Source: an uncultured Eggerthellaceae bacterium
Lineage (GTDB): Bacteria; Actinomycetota; Coriobacteriia; Coriobacteriales; Eggerthellaceae
NCBI GenBank assembly: GCA_946631805.1
Contig: CAMPAJ010000001.1
Coordinates: 1-26,738 of the forward strand
Direction of reading: 5' to 3'
Length of the DNA stretch: 26,738 nucleotides
Shown: piece by piece, positions 17,670-24,492 of the stretch
Numbering within the stretch: position 1 is the stretch's first letter
Layout of the letters: each line of letters starts with the position of its first letter
Program-made: the position numbers and the translations under genes
The notes under the pieces: model-generated
Told to the model about the DNA's origin: nothing
Databases searched by the model: none
Seen by the model: the letters and a program-made list of their open reading frames with translations, nothing else

Positions 17670-18632
17670 ATGAACGCAGCTCAAACGCAAGATACTTTCG
17701 ATTATTCATACGTCGACGCCACGGCGCGCATCGCGCTGTACGACGACCTTAAATCGGCGCCCAGGGTAACCGAAATCCCGCCCGCCACCACGAACGAATT
17801 CATCGAGCACCTAACGACCGCTATTTACGAGCAATCCAAGCTTGTTGGTGGAAAAGTACCATACACGCTGATCAGAGAGGTTTCCGAAAACTTCATACAC
17901 GCGCAGTTCAAGGAAATCGTCGTCTCCATACTGGATAACGGCAACACCATACGCTTCGCCGACCAGGGTCCCGGCATCCAGGAAAAGGAAAAAGCCCAGC
18001 AACCTGGTTTCTCATCCGCAATCGAGCCCATGAAAAAATACATTCGCGGGGTCGGTTCCGGATTCCCCTTGGTCAAAGACTACCTCGACAACAGCGAAGG
18101 CTCCATTCAAATAGAAGACAACCTCGTGTCGGGCGCCGTTATAACCATAAGCCTCGAGCAAAACAGGTCGCATCAAGACCAAATAGGGTTTTATCAACCC
18201 GGGCAATACCAGCCTACGGGAACCCAAGCCGAAGCTTCCCAACCTGCAGCATGGCAACCTCGCGACACTAGCCGGCAGACCTATGCTCCAAACCGTTCCA
18301 ACGCCGCGCCTGCGGCATATGCAACATCGCCGTATGGCCAGCAAAATCATGCTGGCGCGTATGCAAACCAGCAGGTCGTGACCAGCCACGGCGGCGTGCC
18401 GGCTGCATTGATTCCGCAGCCGCTATCCGATCGCGAGAAGCTGTTCATACTTGCGCTGTTCCGCGAAGGAGATCTTGGAGTTACCGACCTCAAGAACATT
18501 ACCGATACGCCCGGATCGACGACGTTCAACACACTGAAGAAGCTCGAAGAGATGGGCATCGTCCAAAAAGCGGCGGGGAAAAAGCGCGCGCTCACCGATT
18601 TCGGGTACGAGGTTGCCGCCCAAATATCGTAA
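17670..18632 (+). CDS. GHKL ATPase with C-terminal winged helix, upstream of dnaA
   Basis: The protein has 320 residues from ATG 17670. Its N-terminal half is a histidine-kinase-type ATPase fold: N box EVSENFIHA (70-78), G1 box DQGPGI (98-103), G2 box RGVGSGF (126-132), then beta strands to about 162. No dimerisation/phosphoacceptor His domain and no TM segment precede it, so it is more like anti-sigma kinases (RsbW/SpoIIAB) or orphan GHKL ATPases than a sensor kinase. A Gln/Pro/Ala-rich linker spans about 165-250. Residues 252-320 form a MarR/ArsR-like winged helix (SDREKLFILALFREGDLGVTDLKNITDTPGSTTFNTLKKLEEMGIVQK). It would thus bind ATP and DNA. It precedes dnaA by 134 bases in the same orientation. 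The function is unknown; a regulator of initiation is conjecture. Confidence 0.88.
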   Translation: MNAAQTQDTFDYSYVDATARIALYDDLKSAPRVTEIPPATTNEFIEHLTTAIYEQSKLVGGKVPYTLIREVSENFIHAQFKEIVVSILDNGNTIRFADQGPGIQEKEKAQQPGFSSAIEPMKKYIRGVGSGFPLVKDYLDNSEGSIQIEDNLVSGAVITISLEQNRSHQDQIGFYQPGQYQPTGTQAEASQPAAWQPRDTSRQTYAPNRSNAAPAAYATSPYGQQNHAGAYANQQVVTSHGGVPAALIPQPLSDREKLFILALFREGDLGVTDLKNITDTPGSTTFNTLKKLEEMGIVQKAAGKKRALTDFGYEVAAQIS

Positions 18633-18639
18633 TCCGACT

Positions 18640-18716
18640 TTTTCCACAGTACTTTTGAACTGGCGTTTTATACGTTCTAGGAATGTTTTCCACATACAGG
18701 GCCAAAGTTTTCCACA
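18640..18716 (+). promoter_or_regulatory. Three consensus TTTTCCACA DnaA boxes in the dnaA promoter
   Basis: Identical TTTTCCACA 9-mers lie at 18640-18648, 18686-18694 and 18708-18716, all in the same orientation. The last ends seven bases before the -10 of dnaA. This is the expected arrangement for autoregulation by DnaA and may also contribute to origin activity. Confidence 0.75.
18655..18669 (+). promoter_or_regulatory. Origin-region motif copy 2 (TTGAACTGGCGTTTT)
   Basis: Second copy of TTGWACTGGYGTTTT, between two DnaA boxes in the dnaA promoter. It differs from copy 1 at one base. Confidence 0.55.
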
Positions 18717-18719
18717 TTT

Positions 18720-18728
18720 TGGTATACT
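18720..18728 (+). promoter_or_regulatory. Extended -10 promoter of dnaA
   Basis: TGGTATACT (18720-18728) is an extended -10 with TATACT. The predicted start is about 32 bases before ATG 18767. No good -35 is present; the space it would occupy is taken by DnaA boxes. Confidence 0.65.
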
Positions 18729-18766
18729 CGGTGCCCCTAGAATTTGCAATCGAGGCGGGGTGTGCC

Positions 18767-20299
18767 ATGAACAGCGAACAACTCACAAACGAATGGAAGC
18801 GCGTCTGCGACGTCATCCGCTCGTACGAAACCATCAATGCATCCCAGATGAACGCGTTCTTCTCTCGTCTGCAACCGCAGGCCATGAGCGAAGACTTCCT
18901 GATGCTCACGGCCGACAACGATTTCATAAAGACGTGGATTGAGCTCCATTACGCACGCTACATCGAGCAAGCGCTCTATGACTTGTACGGGAACCAATTC
19001 ACGGTTGCCATCGAGGTCGACATCAACCAGGCGCCCCCGGCCGAGCCGGCAAAACCCGCTCCGGTGGAATTCGCGCCGCAAGCACCCGAAACACATGTGG
19101 AAGAAGCTTCCATCGAACAAGCTGCGATGAACACCGCGCCGAAAGAGGAACCGCCTGCAACCACGCAGGTCCAGGTCGCTTCCGAAAAAGGAACGCAGAA
19201 CCAGGTCCCTGGCCAAGGCGATACCGCAAAAAGCCTACTCTCTTCGGTATCGACCCTCACGTTCGAGAACTTCGTCATCGGCGAATCCAACCGCATGGCC
19301 TATTCGATGGCCGTCGCAGTCGCAGAAGAGCCGGGGCGCTCGATTTTCAACCCGCTGTTCATCTACGGTCGGTCCGGCTTGGGCAAGACCCACCTGATGC
19401 GCGCTATCCAGAATTACGTCAACGAAACGTATCCGCACCTCAGAGCCGTATACGTAGACTCAGCTGACTTCCTGAGCGGGTATGTGGACGCAACGGTCGC
19501 CCACGACAAACAGAAGTCGAGCTTCAAGAATTTCAAGAACCAGTACCAAGATGCCGACATCCTCATGATCGACGATATCCAATACCTCCAAGGAAAGGAT
19601 CAGACGCTCGACATCGTCTTTCAGATATTCAACCGCATGGTCGACGAGGGCAAGCAGGTCATTCTTTCGGCTGACCGCGCCCCCAAGAACATCACGATGG
19701 ACGAGCGGTACCAAAGCCGATTCAACAGCGGCGGAACGGTCGACATACAACCGCCCGAAGTCGAAACGAAACTCGGCATCATCAAGAGCTTCGTCGAGGA
19801 GTACAAGGTGACGAGTGGGTTGGCATCGTTTGAGCTTCCCGAGGAAATAGAGCGCTACATCGCGGAAAACTCGAGCTCCAACATCCGCGAGCTCAAGAGC
19901 GCGGTTACCAAGGTCATATACAACATGACCTCGATGAACAACGACAGCATTACCATCAGCGACGTTTCGCGCCTGCTCGAGAACCATTTTTCGGGCGGCG
20001 CGATGAAGAAGCTCGTGGTTGGGGACATTCAGAAGCAGGTCGAAAATTACTACGACGTGAGCCATGCCGACCTCGTGGGGCAAAAGAGGTCGCGCAAGAT
20101 AGTCTACGCGCGCCAGATCGCCATTTACCTTTCGCGCCAGATGCTCAACCTCCCCTATAACTCAATCGCCAAGAACTTCGGCGGGCGCGACCACACAACC
20201 ATCATGTACTCGGTTACGAACGTCGAAGAGAAGATGAAGGAGAACAGGGACCTGCGCGAGGAGATAGAGAACATCAAGCGTCGCATACGCGAGATGTAA
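18767..20299 (+). CDS. dnaA: Chromosomal replication initiator DnaA
   Basis: This is the AAA+ initiator that binds DnaA boxes and opens the origin. It has 510 residues from ATG 18767. Domain I is about 1-85; a Pro/Ala/Glu/Gln-rich domain II linker runs from about 88 to 158. The AAA+ core starts at TLTFENFVIGESN, with Walker A GRSGLGKT (201-208) and Walker B ILMIDD (265-270). Domain IV ends with the DnaA-box recognition motif GGRDHTTI (472-479). An ATG further upstream gives an N-terminus unlike DnaA and would overlap the promoter, so it is rejected. It is on the plus strand, divergent from dnaN, and 134 bases after the GHKL-winged-helix gene. Three DnaA boxes in its promoter indicate autoregulation. 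Confidence 0.98.
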   Translation: MNSEQLTNEWKRVCDVIRSYETINASQMNAFFSRLQPQAMSEDFLMLTADNDFIKTWIELHYARYIEQALYDLYGNQFTVAIEVDINQAPPAEPAKPAPVEFAPQAPETHVEEASIEQAAMNTAPKEEPPATTQVQVASEKGTQNQVPGQGDTAKSLLSSVSTLTFENFVIGESNRMAYSMAVAVAEEPGRSIFNPLFIYGRSGLGKTHLMRAIQNYVNETYPHLRAVYVDSADFLSGYVDATVAHDKQKSSFKNFKNQYQDADILMIDDIQYLQGKDQTLDIVFQIFNRMVDEGKQVILSADRAPKNITMDERYQSRFNSGGTVDIQPPEVETKLGIIKSFVEEYKVTSGLASFELPEEIERYIAENSSSNIRELKSAVTKVIYNMTSMNNDSITISDVSRLLENHFSGGAMKKLVVGDIQKQVENYYDVSHADLVGQKRSRKIVYARQIAIYLSRQMLNLPYNSIAKNFGGRDHTTIMYSVTNVEEKMKENRDLREEIENIKRRIREM

Positions 20300-20613
20300 G
20301 TTGGGTTTCCTTTCGGTATGCCCTCGTATTAACCCACAAGAACCTCTAAATAATTTTTTATATAGTTGTAGTAATAAAGACGGTTGAAATGGGGATTATC
20401 TGAATACTACCTGCTCAATGGCTGAAAATCATGTTTCAAAAATAGTGGATTACAGACAGGTTTATCAACAAGGTAAAACTGCCTTGCCCAAAACCTTGCC
20501 GTTTTCCAACCTGTATCCCACGCTTTTTCGCCTTCATTCAACCGTGTTTTCCACAATGGGTTAACCGGATTCACGATTGTTATGTCAAAAACATATACAA
20601 CTATATATAGGGG

Positions 20614-20628
20614 TTGTACTGGTGTTTT
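20614..20628 (+). promoter_or_regulatory. Origin-region motif copy 3 (TTGTACTGGTGTTTT)
   Basis: Third copy of TTGWACTGGYGTTTT, seven bases after the right arm of the 12-bp inverted repeat. It differs from copy 1 at one base. Confidence 0.55.
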
Positions 20629-20660
20629 GTAGGGAGGTTTTGAAGGCTGAAATCGTCTTA

Positions 20661-20688
20661 TTGACGGAAGGCGCTCCCGAACTATAAT
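20661..20688 (+). promoter_or_regulatory. Sigma70-type promoter of the rpmH operon
   Basis: TTGACG (20661-20666), a 16-base spacer and TATAAT (20683-20688) give the best promoter in the window. The leader to ATG 20728 is about 33 bases. Confidence 0.85.
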
Positions 20689-20727
20689 CTAACGGTTGCT
20701 CTATTTACAGTATGAAAGGGTAGTAGT

Positions 20728-20862
20728 ATGAAGCGCACTTATCAACCTAACACTCGCAAGCGTGCGAAGTGCCATGGCTTCCGTGCTCGTATGGCAACGA
20801 AGGGTGGCCGCGCAGTGTTGGCCCGTCGTCGTGCAAAGGGTCGTAAGCGTCTTACCGTCTAG
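20728..20862 (+). CDS. rpmH: Ribosomal protein bL34
   Basis: A 44-residue, strongly basic protein of the large ribosomal subunit. The sequence begins [18 protein letters not shown] and continues [26 protein letters not shown], which is the full L34 signature and length. AAAGGG lies nine bases upstream of ATG, and a sigma70-type promoter precedes it. It is the first gene of the conserved rpmH-rnpA-yidD-yidC-jag cluster, and the next start is six bases after its stop. The residue pair Cys15-His16 sits where Asn/Thr-His is more common. Confidence 0.98.
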   Translation: MKRTYQPNTRKRAKCHGFRARMATKGGRAVLARRRAKGRKRLTV

Positions 20863-20868
20863 CTTTTC

Positions 20869-21201
20869 GTGAAAACGATAAAGTCAAGTTCGGAGATTAC
20901 GAATCTCTTCGAATGTGGACGGCGGTTCAACACGCCAGAGATCAGCTTAATAGTGTTACGGAACCGGAATCAGCACGACCTTTGCGGTCGTGTTGCTTTT
21001 ATAGCCGGAAAACGCCTGGGGAACGCCGTGTGGCGCAATCGGGCGAAGAGGCGTATGAGGGGCGTTTGCCAAGAGGTGGGCGGCCCTTTTCCTGGTTACG
21101 ACGTAATATTTTTAGCCCGGCGCAATGTGGCCGACGCATCATTCGACGATATGGTGCGTCATACATTGAATGCCCTGATGAAGGCAAAGATTGTATCGTA
21201 G
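20869..21201 (+). CDS. rnpA: Ribonuclease P protein component
   Basis: This is the protein subunit of RNase P, which assists the catalytic RNA in removing tRNA 5' leaders. It has 110 residues from a GTG start six bases after the rpmH stop. The family signature appears as RVAFIAGKRLGNAVWRNRAKRRMRG (41-65), with the RNR-x-KRR-x-R core (56-64). No strong ribosome site is seen, so coupling to rpmH is likely. Length is normal. It overlaps no other gene, and yidD starts directly after its stop. Confidence 0.95.
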   Translation: MKTIKSSSEITNLFECGRRFNTPEISLIVLRNRNQHDLCGRVAFIAGKRLGNAVWRNRAKRRMRGVCQEVGGPFPGYDVIFLARRNVADASFDDMVRHTLNALMKAKIVS

Positions 21202-21202
21202 C

Positions 21203-21481
21203 ATGTGCGAAGCTTGCGATTCTAATATAGATGCAGAAGGCAAGGGAGTCGGACCGAAGTCTAAGAGTATCCCCTGTCGTATAGCTATTGCCCTGATCAG
21301 GTTTTATCAATTCGCCATATCGCCGCATCTTGCGGGTTGTTGTCGTTTTGTCCCGTCGTGCTCTGCGTACGGGCTCCAGGCATTTCAGAAGTATGGTTTT
21401 GCAAAGGGCCTTAGGCTCACGCTGAAACGCCTGGCCAGATGTCGTCCGGGAGGGCCGTACGGTTACGATCCTGTGCCGTAG
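21203..21481 (+). CDS. yidD: Membrane protein insertion efficiency factor YidD
   Basis: This is a small membrane-associated protein that assists YidC-dependent insertion. I choose ATG 21203 (92 residues), one base after the rnpA stop; an in-frame TTG at 21191 would overlap rnpA. The conserved YidD block is complete: RFYQFAISPH, then CCRFVPSCSAYGLQAF, KYGFAKGLRLTLKRLARCRP, and GYDPVP at the end, including the conserved cysteines. Its position between rnpA and yidC is the standard order. Confidence 0.95.
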   Translation: MCEACDSNIDAEGKGVGPKSKSIPCRIAIALIRFYQFAISPHLAGCCRFVPSCSAYGLQAFQKYGFAKGLRLTLKRLARCRPGGPYGYDPVP

Positions 21482-21528
21482 GGGCACGATGGCCGTGGCA
21501 CCTCTTTGGTATAGAGGAAGGAAAGTGA

Positions 21529-22335
21529 ATGCCGGATATAATGCAAGTTAACGGAGTCTGGGAGGCGATATTATGGGCTATCGCCTGGGTGGTAGAGAAA
21601 TTCTATTTCCTCGCCCACGACTGGGGCTTGGCAATCATTCTGTTCACGATCGTGTTCAGGCTGTTGCTCATGCCTTTGATGCTCAGCCAGACGCGCTCGA
21701 GCCATCAGATGCAAAAGGTTCAGCCCAAGTTGAAGGAAATCCAAGCTCGATGGTCGAATGACCCGGTGCGCATGCAAGAGGAAACGCAGAAGCTCTATGC
21801 TGATGCCAAGTTCAACCCGCTTGCGAGTTGCGTTCCCATGCTCATTCAGATGCCTATCTTCATCGCGCTGTTCCAGGTGCTCAGGAACATCCAGGATTGG
21901 CTTCCCGCATATGTTGGCACGTTCAGGTTCTACGATATAGTACCGAGCCTGACCGCAACGCCGGCGGAAGTGATGGAACAGGGCCTTGTGCCGTTCATCC
22001 CGTATGGCGTGTTGATCATCATCTTCGTCGGAGCGACGTTCCTGCCGATGCTCCTTCAGCAACGCAACAACCAGGACCAGCAGCAAAAGAACCAGATGTA
22101 CATGATGTCCATCATCATGGGCGTCATGATGCTGTTCGTCAGTTGGAGCTCCCCTGCCGGCGTTCTGCTGTTCTGGGGTGTTTCGGGCATCATCGCCGTT
22201 GCCACGCAGCAGATTTACATGAGCTACCTCAAGAAGAAGGATGCCGAGGAAGTGGCAGAGCAAATCGAGGTTGCCCCGGTCCAGGTAGAAGTCGAGCGCA
22301 AGCCCAGGAAGAAGCGTCCGAAGAAAAAGCACTAG
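21529..22335 (+). CDS. yidC: Membrane protein insertase YidC/Oxa1
   Basis: This is an insertase for inner-membrane proteins, 268 residues, the short Gram-positive type. It has five predicted TM segments (about 10-30, 32-53, 98-120, 150-180, 188-220), the groove arginine at Arg44 (TIVFRLLLMPL) and a cytoplasmic helical hairpin between the second and third TM. The C-terminal tail RKPRKKRPKKKH is very basic, as in ribosome-contacting YidC proteins. There is no lipobox at the N-terminus, unlike SpoIIIJ-type paralogues. The start has GAGGAAGGAAAG upstream. It lies 47 bases after yidD. Confidence 0.97.
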   Translation: MPDIMQVNGVWEAILWAIAWVVEKFYFLAHDWGLAIILFTIVFRLLLMPLMLSQTRSSHQMQKVQPKLKEIQARWSNDPVRMQEETQKLYADAKFNPLASCVPMLIQMPIFIALFQVLRNIQDWLPAYVGTFRFYDIVPSLTATPAEVMEQGLVPFIPYGVLIIIFVGATFLPMLLQQRNNQDQQQKNQMYMMSIIMGVMMLFVSWSSPAGVLLFWGVSGIIAVATQQIYMSYLKKKDAEEVAEQIEVAPVQVEVERKPRKKRPKKKH

Positions 22336-22389
22336 AACGTACGCGTTATCCAACTACTTGCAAGGGCTTGATTTGAATAGGAGCTTACG

Positions 22390-22977
22390 ATGACTGAAGA
22401 GATTCAGAACGAAGTTGAAGAATTTGACGAGGAAATCGACGAGGAAGTGGAAGAAATCGAGGAAGCTTCCGATGAGCAGGATATTCCTGACGATCCCATG
22501 GACCTGACCGATGAGCAGCTCGACGAAATTGCCGACACCGCCATCGCCGTCTTGCGTGACGTTCTTAAGTATTTCAACGTCGGCGAGGTAACAATTGACG
22601 AGTACGAAGGTGACGAAGGGGAGCTCATCCTCGATATAACGGGCGATGATTTGGCTGTGCTCATTGGACGTCATGGTAGGACGCTCGATGCACTGCAGTT
22701 TCTCGTATCGGCCATTACCGTCCGCAAGATCGGTTTCCGCTTCCCCGTTATCGTGGATGTGGAAAGTTATAAGAATCGTCAGCGTCAGAAGCTTGAGGCT
22801 CTGGCGCGCTCCTCGGCTCGCAAGGCCGCGGCTCAGGGTCGTAGCGTCAAGCTTCGTCCGATGACCCCTTATGAGCGCCGCATCATCCATGTTGCCCTTC
22901 GCGATGATCCGCGGGTCGAGACGGCATCTGAGGGTGAGGGGACCGGTAGGCATGTCGTGGTCGTGCCGGTCAAGTAA
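22390..22977 (+). CDS. jag: Jag/KhpB-type KH-R3H RNA-binding protein
   Basis: A 195-residue cytoplasmic RNA-binding protein, usually encoded after yidC. A KH domain (about 78-125) carries the GRHG loop (93-96; VLIGRHGRTLDALQFLV). An R3H domain (about 135-195) has R163-x3-H167 (YERRIIHVAL). The first ~45 residues are extremely acidic (Glu/Asp runs) and replace the Jag_N domain seen in many Firmicutes homologues. In streptococci KhpB/EloR partners KhpA and affects cell division; the role here is inferred. A terminator follows, so this ends the operon. Confidence 0.95.
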   Translation: MTEEIQNEVEEFDEEIDEEVEEIEEASDEQDIPDDPMDLTDEQLDEIADTAIAVLRDVLKYFNVGEVTIDEYEGDEGELILDITGDDLAVLIGRHGRTLDALQFLVSAITVRKIGFRFPVIVDVESYKNRQRQKLEALARSSARKAAAQGRSVKLRPMTPYERRIIHVALRDDPRVETASEGEGTGRHVVVVPVK

Positions 22978-23004
22978 CGCAACCTTATACATATATATGT
23001 AATG

Positions 23005-23027
23005 GGCCCGCGATTGCGGGCCTTTCT
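23005..23027 (+). terminator. Rho-independent terminator of the rpmH-jag operon
   Basis: A perfect 7-bp stem GGCCCGC/GCGGGCC (23005-23011 and 23016-23022) with loop GATT is followed by TTTCTCTT. It lies 28 bases after the jag stop. The palindrome ACATATATATGT (22989-23000) precedes it. Confidence 0.85.
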
Positions 23028-23083
23028 CTTGTTATGGCAATCCGTCCCGTCGCCCCGTGCGCGTCCCGCGGAGGGGTGGGGTG

Positions 23084-23159
23084 TTCGCTTGGCTTCGGCC
23101 TTCCGTCCCACCGCCCCCGGAGCCCAGGGCGGTGGGCCTTTCGCTTGGCTTCGGCTAAC
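23084..23159 (+). repeat. Two copies of the TTCGCTTGGCTTCGGCTAAC repeat
   Basis: Reverse-complement copies of the dispersed 20-mer: a 3'-truncated one at 23084-23099 and a complete one at 23140-23159. They belong to the repeat array that fills the 568-base gap between jag and rsmG. Confidence 0.75.
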
Positions 23160-23225
23160 TGATGTGTATTACAGGAAGTGTGCCTGCAGAATCGCTCAAG
23201 ACCCACCGCCCAGGGCTCCGGGGGC
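23113..23225. repeat. 24-bp perfect inverted repeat, arms themselves palindromic
   Basis: Arms at 23113-23136 and 23202-23225 are exact reverse complements, separated by 65 bases. The left copy also forms its own hairpin CCCACCGCCC/GGGCGGTGGG (23107-23116 and 23127-23136). This is BIME-like organisation of REP units. Confidence 0.8.
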
Positions 23226-23251
23226 TACGTTGTTCCGATTGAGGTCGCAGG

Positions 23252-23405
23252 GTTCCTGACTGGCTTTGCGCATTCAGGAAATAGTTCTGGAAGTATGCAC
23301 GGGGGCAAGCTGAAGCTTGCCCGTTCTCGCTGAAAACGCGCCACCGGCGCGTTTTCCGGGCGCTCGAACCCTGCAGAATCGCTCGCACCCCACCCTCCGC
23401 GGGAC
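23252..23405 (-). repeat. Three-hairpin dispersed element, copy 2 (inverted)
   Basis: About 154 bases that are the near-identical reverse complement of 14533-14688, with the same two perfect inner hairpins conserved. The copies differ by a few substitutions and one small indel near the outer end. Confidence 0.85.
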
Positions 23406-23438
23406 GTGCACGGGGCTTCGTTGCTCCGATCGGGGCCT

Positions 23439-23458
23439 TTCGTTTGGGTTCGGCTAAC
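23439..23458 (+). repeat. Diverged copy of the TTCGCTTGGCTTCGGCTAAC repeat
   Basis: Matches the dispersed 20-mer at 18 of 20 positions. It is the last recognisable unit of the array before rsmG. Confidence 0.65.
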
Positions 23459-23545
23459 CTAAAGCTTACATCCTGCTCACGGTAGATAGGCCTTTGGAGG
23501 TGGGTGGTTATACTTGGTATTGCTTCTGACTTGACCTTTGTTTGC

Positions 23546-24217
23546 CTAGAGGGGGTTCTTTTGGGCTTGGCCTTCTTGGCGGGGGAGTTTTAGTTTTGGC
23601 TTGGCGGTTTTTTCGAATACGAGGATTCTGCGTTCTGTTTCGCCGATGTTGAACGAACGATCCGAGCAAAGCGACATGCCTACCGTTGTTTGGACTTCTA
23701 GGGCGTGGTTGAGTTCTTCTTCGCTTACGTGCGATTTGTAGCAAATCAGTCGGCCGCGTTTCTTAAGTAAGGGGCTTGCGAGTTCGAGCAGTATTGAAAG
23801 TTGGGAAAGGGCTCGCGCTGTTAATACCGAGAATCTTCCTGCTTGGGTTCTGGCGAGGAGCTCTGCTCGGCCGGAGAACGTTTTTACTTGGTTGTCTATG
23901 CCGAGTTCTTGAAGTATGGAATCGAGGATTTTCATCTTCTTCTGACGAGAGTCTATAAGGAGCGTTTCCCTGCCGGTTGCGATGGCAAGCGGGATGCCGG
24001 GGTATCCAGCGCCGCTTCCCATGTCTCCATATAGGCCTTCGGGGGCTTCGTTCATTTCTGGGAGGCCCGAGAGGGAGTCCTCGACATGGAGTGTCATAGC
24101 TTCTTCCGGTGAGGTTATTCTCGTCAGGTTCGTGGTTTCGTTGGCTTGAATCACCAGGTTTAAATGACGAACGATAAGGTTTTGCTGGTGTTCATCGAGA
24201 GTTTCGAAGATAGACAT
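23546..24217 (-). CDS. rsmG: 16S rRNA (guanine-527-N7)-methyltransferase RsmG
   Basis: A SAM-dependent methyltransferase that modifies G527 of 16S rRNA; loss gives low-level streptomycin resistance in several bacteria. It has 223 residues from ATG 24217, chosen over an in-frame TTG further upstream because AGGA lies four bases before ATG and the MSIFETLDEHQQ start fits. The SAM loop GDMGSGAGYPGIPLAI is at 64-79, followed by LLIDSRQKKMKIL. The Lys/Pro-rich C-terminal tail (about 207-223) extends beyond the fold. It is on the minus strand, opposite to jag and parAB, whereas it is usually co-directional between them. Confidence 0.95.
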   Translation of the reverse strand: MSIFETLDEHQQNLIVRHLNLVIQANETTNLTRITSPEEAMTLHVEDSLSGLPEMNEAPEGLYGDMGSGAGYPGIPLAIATGRETLLIDSRQKKMKILDSILQELGIDNQVKTFSGRAELLARTQAGRFSVLTARALSQLSILLELASPLLKKRGRLICYKSHVSEEELNHALEVQTTVGMSLCSDRSFNIGETERRILVFEKTAKPKLKLPRQEGQAQKNPL

Positions 24218-24492
24218 GAGATCCTGCCGTCGAATAGAAGATTCAATTACGTCGGCAAAATGATAGCGCAATTATCATTTCTCGGTGCATTCCCTAAAAA
24301 GTTTGAAGAGCATTGGGTCTTGGCTGTATACTGCTGTATCACGTTGAGAGATTCTTAACATCCCACTCGCATGAGTGTTTTCATATATCTAGCGCCGCTG
24401 ATTTATAGCGGGCATTCTTTAATGACCAACGTCATCGTTTACAGCATAGAGATATAGGTTTAGGTCGTATGACGACGTACGAGGAGGATGTT

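Larger units (their letters stand above)
20300..20727. other. dnaA-rpmH intergenic region, candidate oriC
   Basis: The 428 bases hold no gene. They include an AT-rich stretch at 20345-20380 (31 of 36 A/T) with TAGTAATAA (20369-20377), which is DnaA-trio-like. They also hold TTATCAACA at 20462-20470 (one mismatch to the consensus), a consensus TTTTCCACA at 20547-20555 and GGTTAACC at 20559-20566. A perfect 12-bp inverted repeat TATATAGTTGTA/TACAACTATATA (20359-20370 and 20596-20607) brackets these boxes. The rpmH promoter lies at the right end. The dnaA-rpmH gap is a classic origin position. Confidence 0.55.

Noticed and set aside
18683..18766. Upstream ATG extension of dnaA
   Set aside because: It would overlap the DnaA boxes and promoter and gives an N-terminus unlike DnaA domain I.
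23041..23458. CRISPR array or insertion sequence in the repeat-rich gap
   Set aside because: Repeats are irregularly spaced and in mixed orientation with no spacers; no transposase or cas gene is present.
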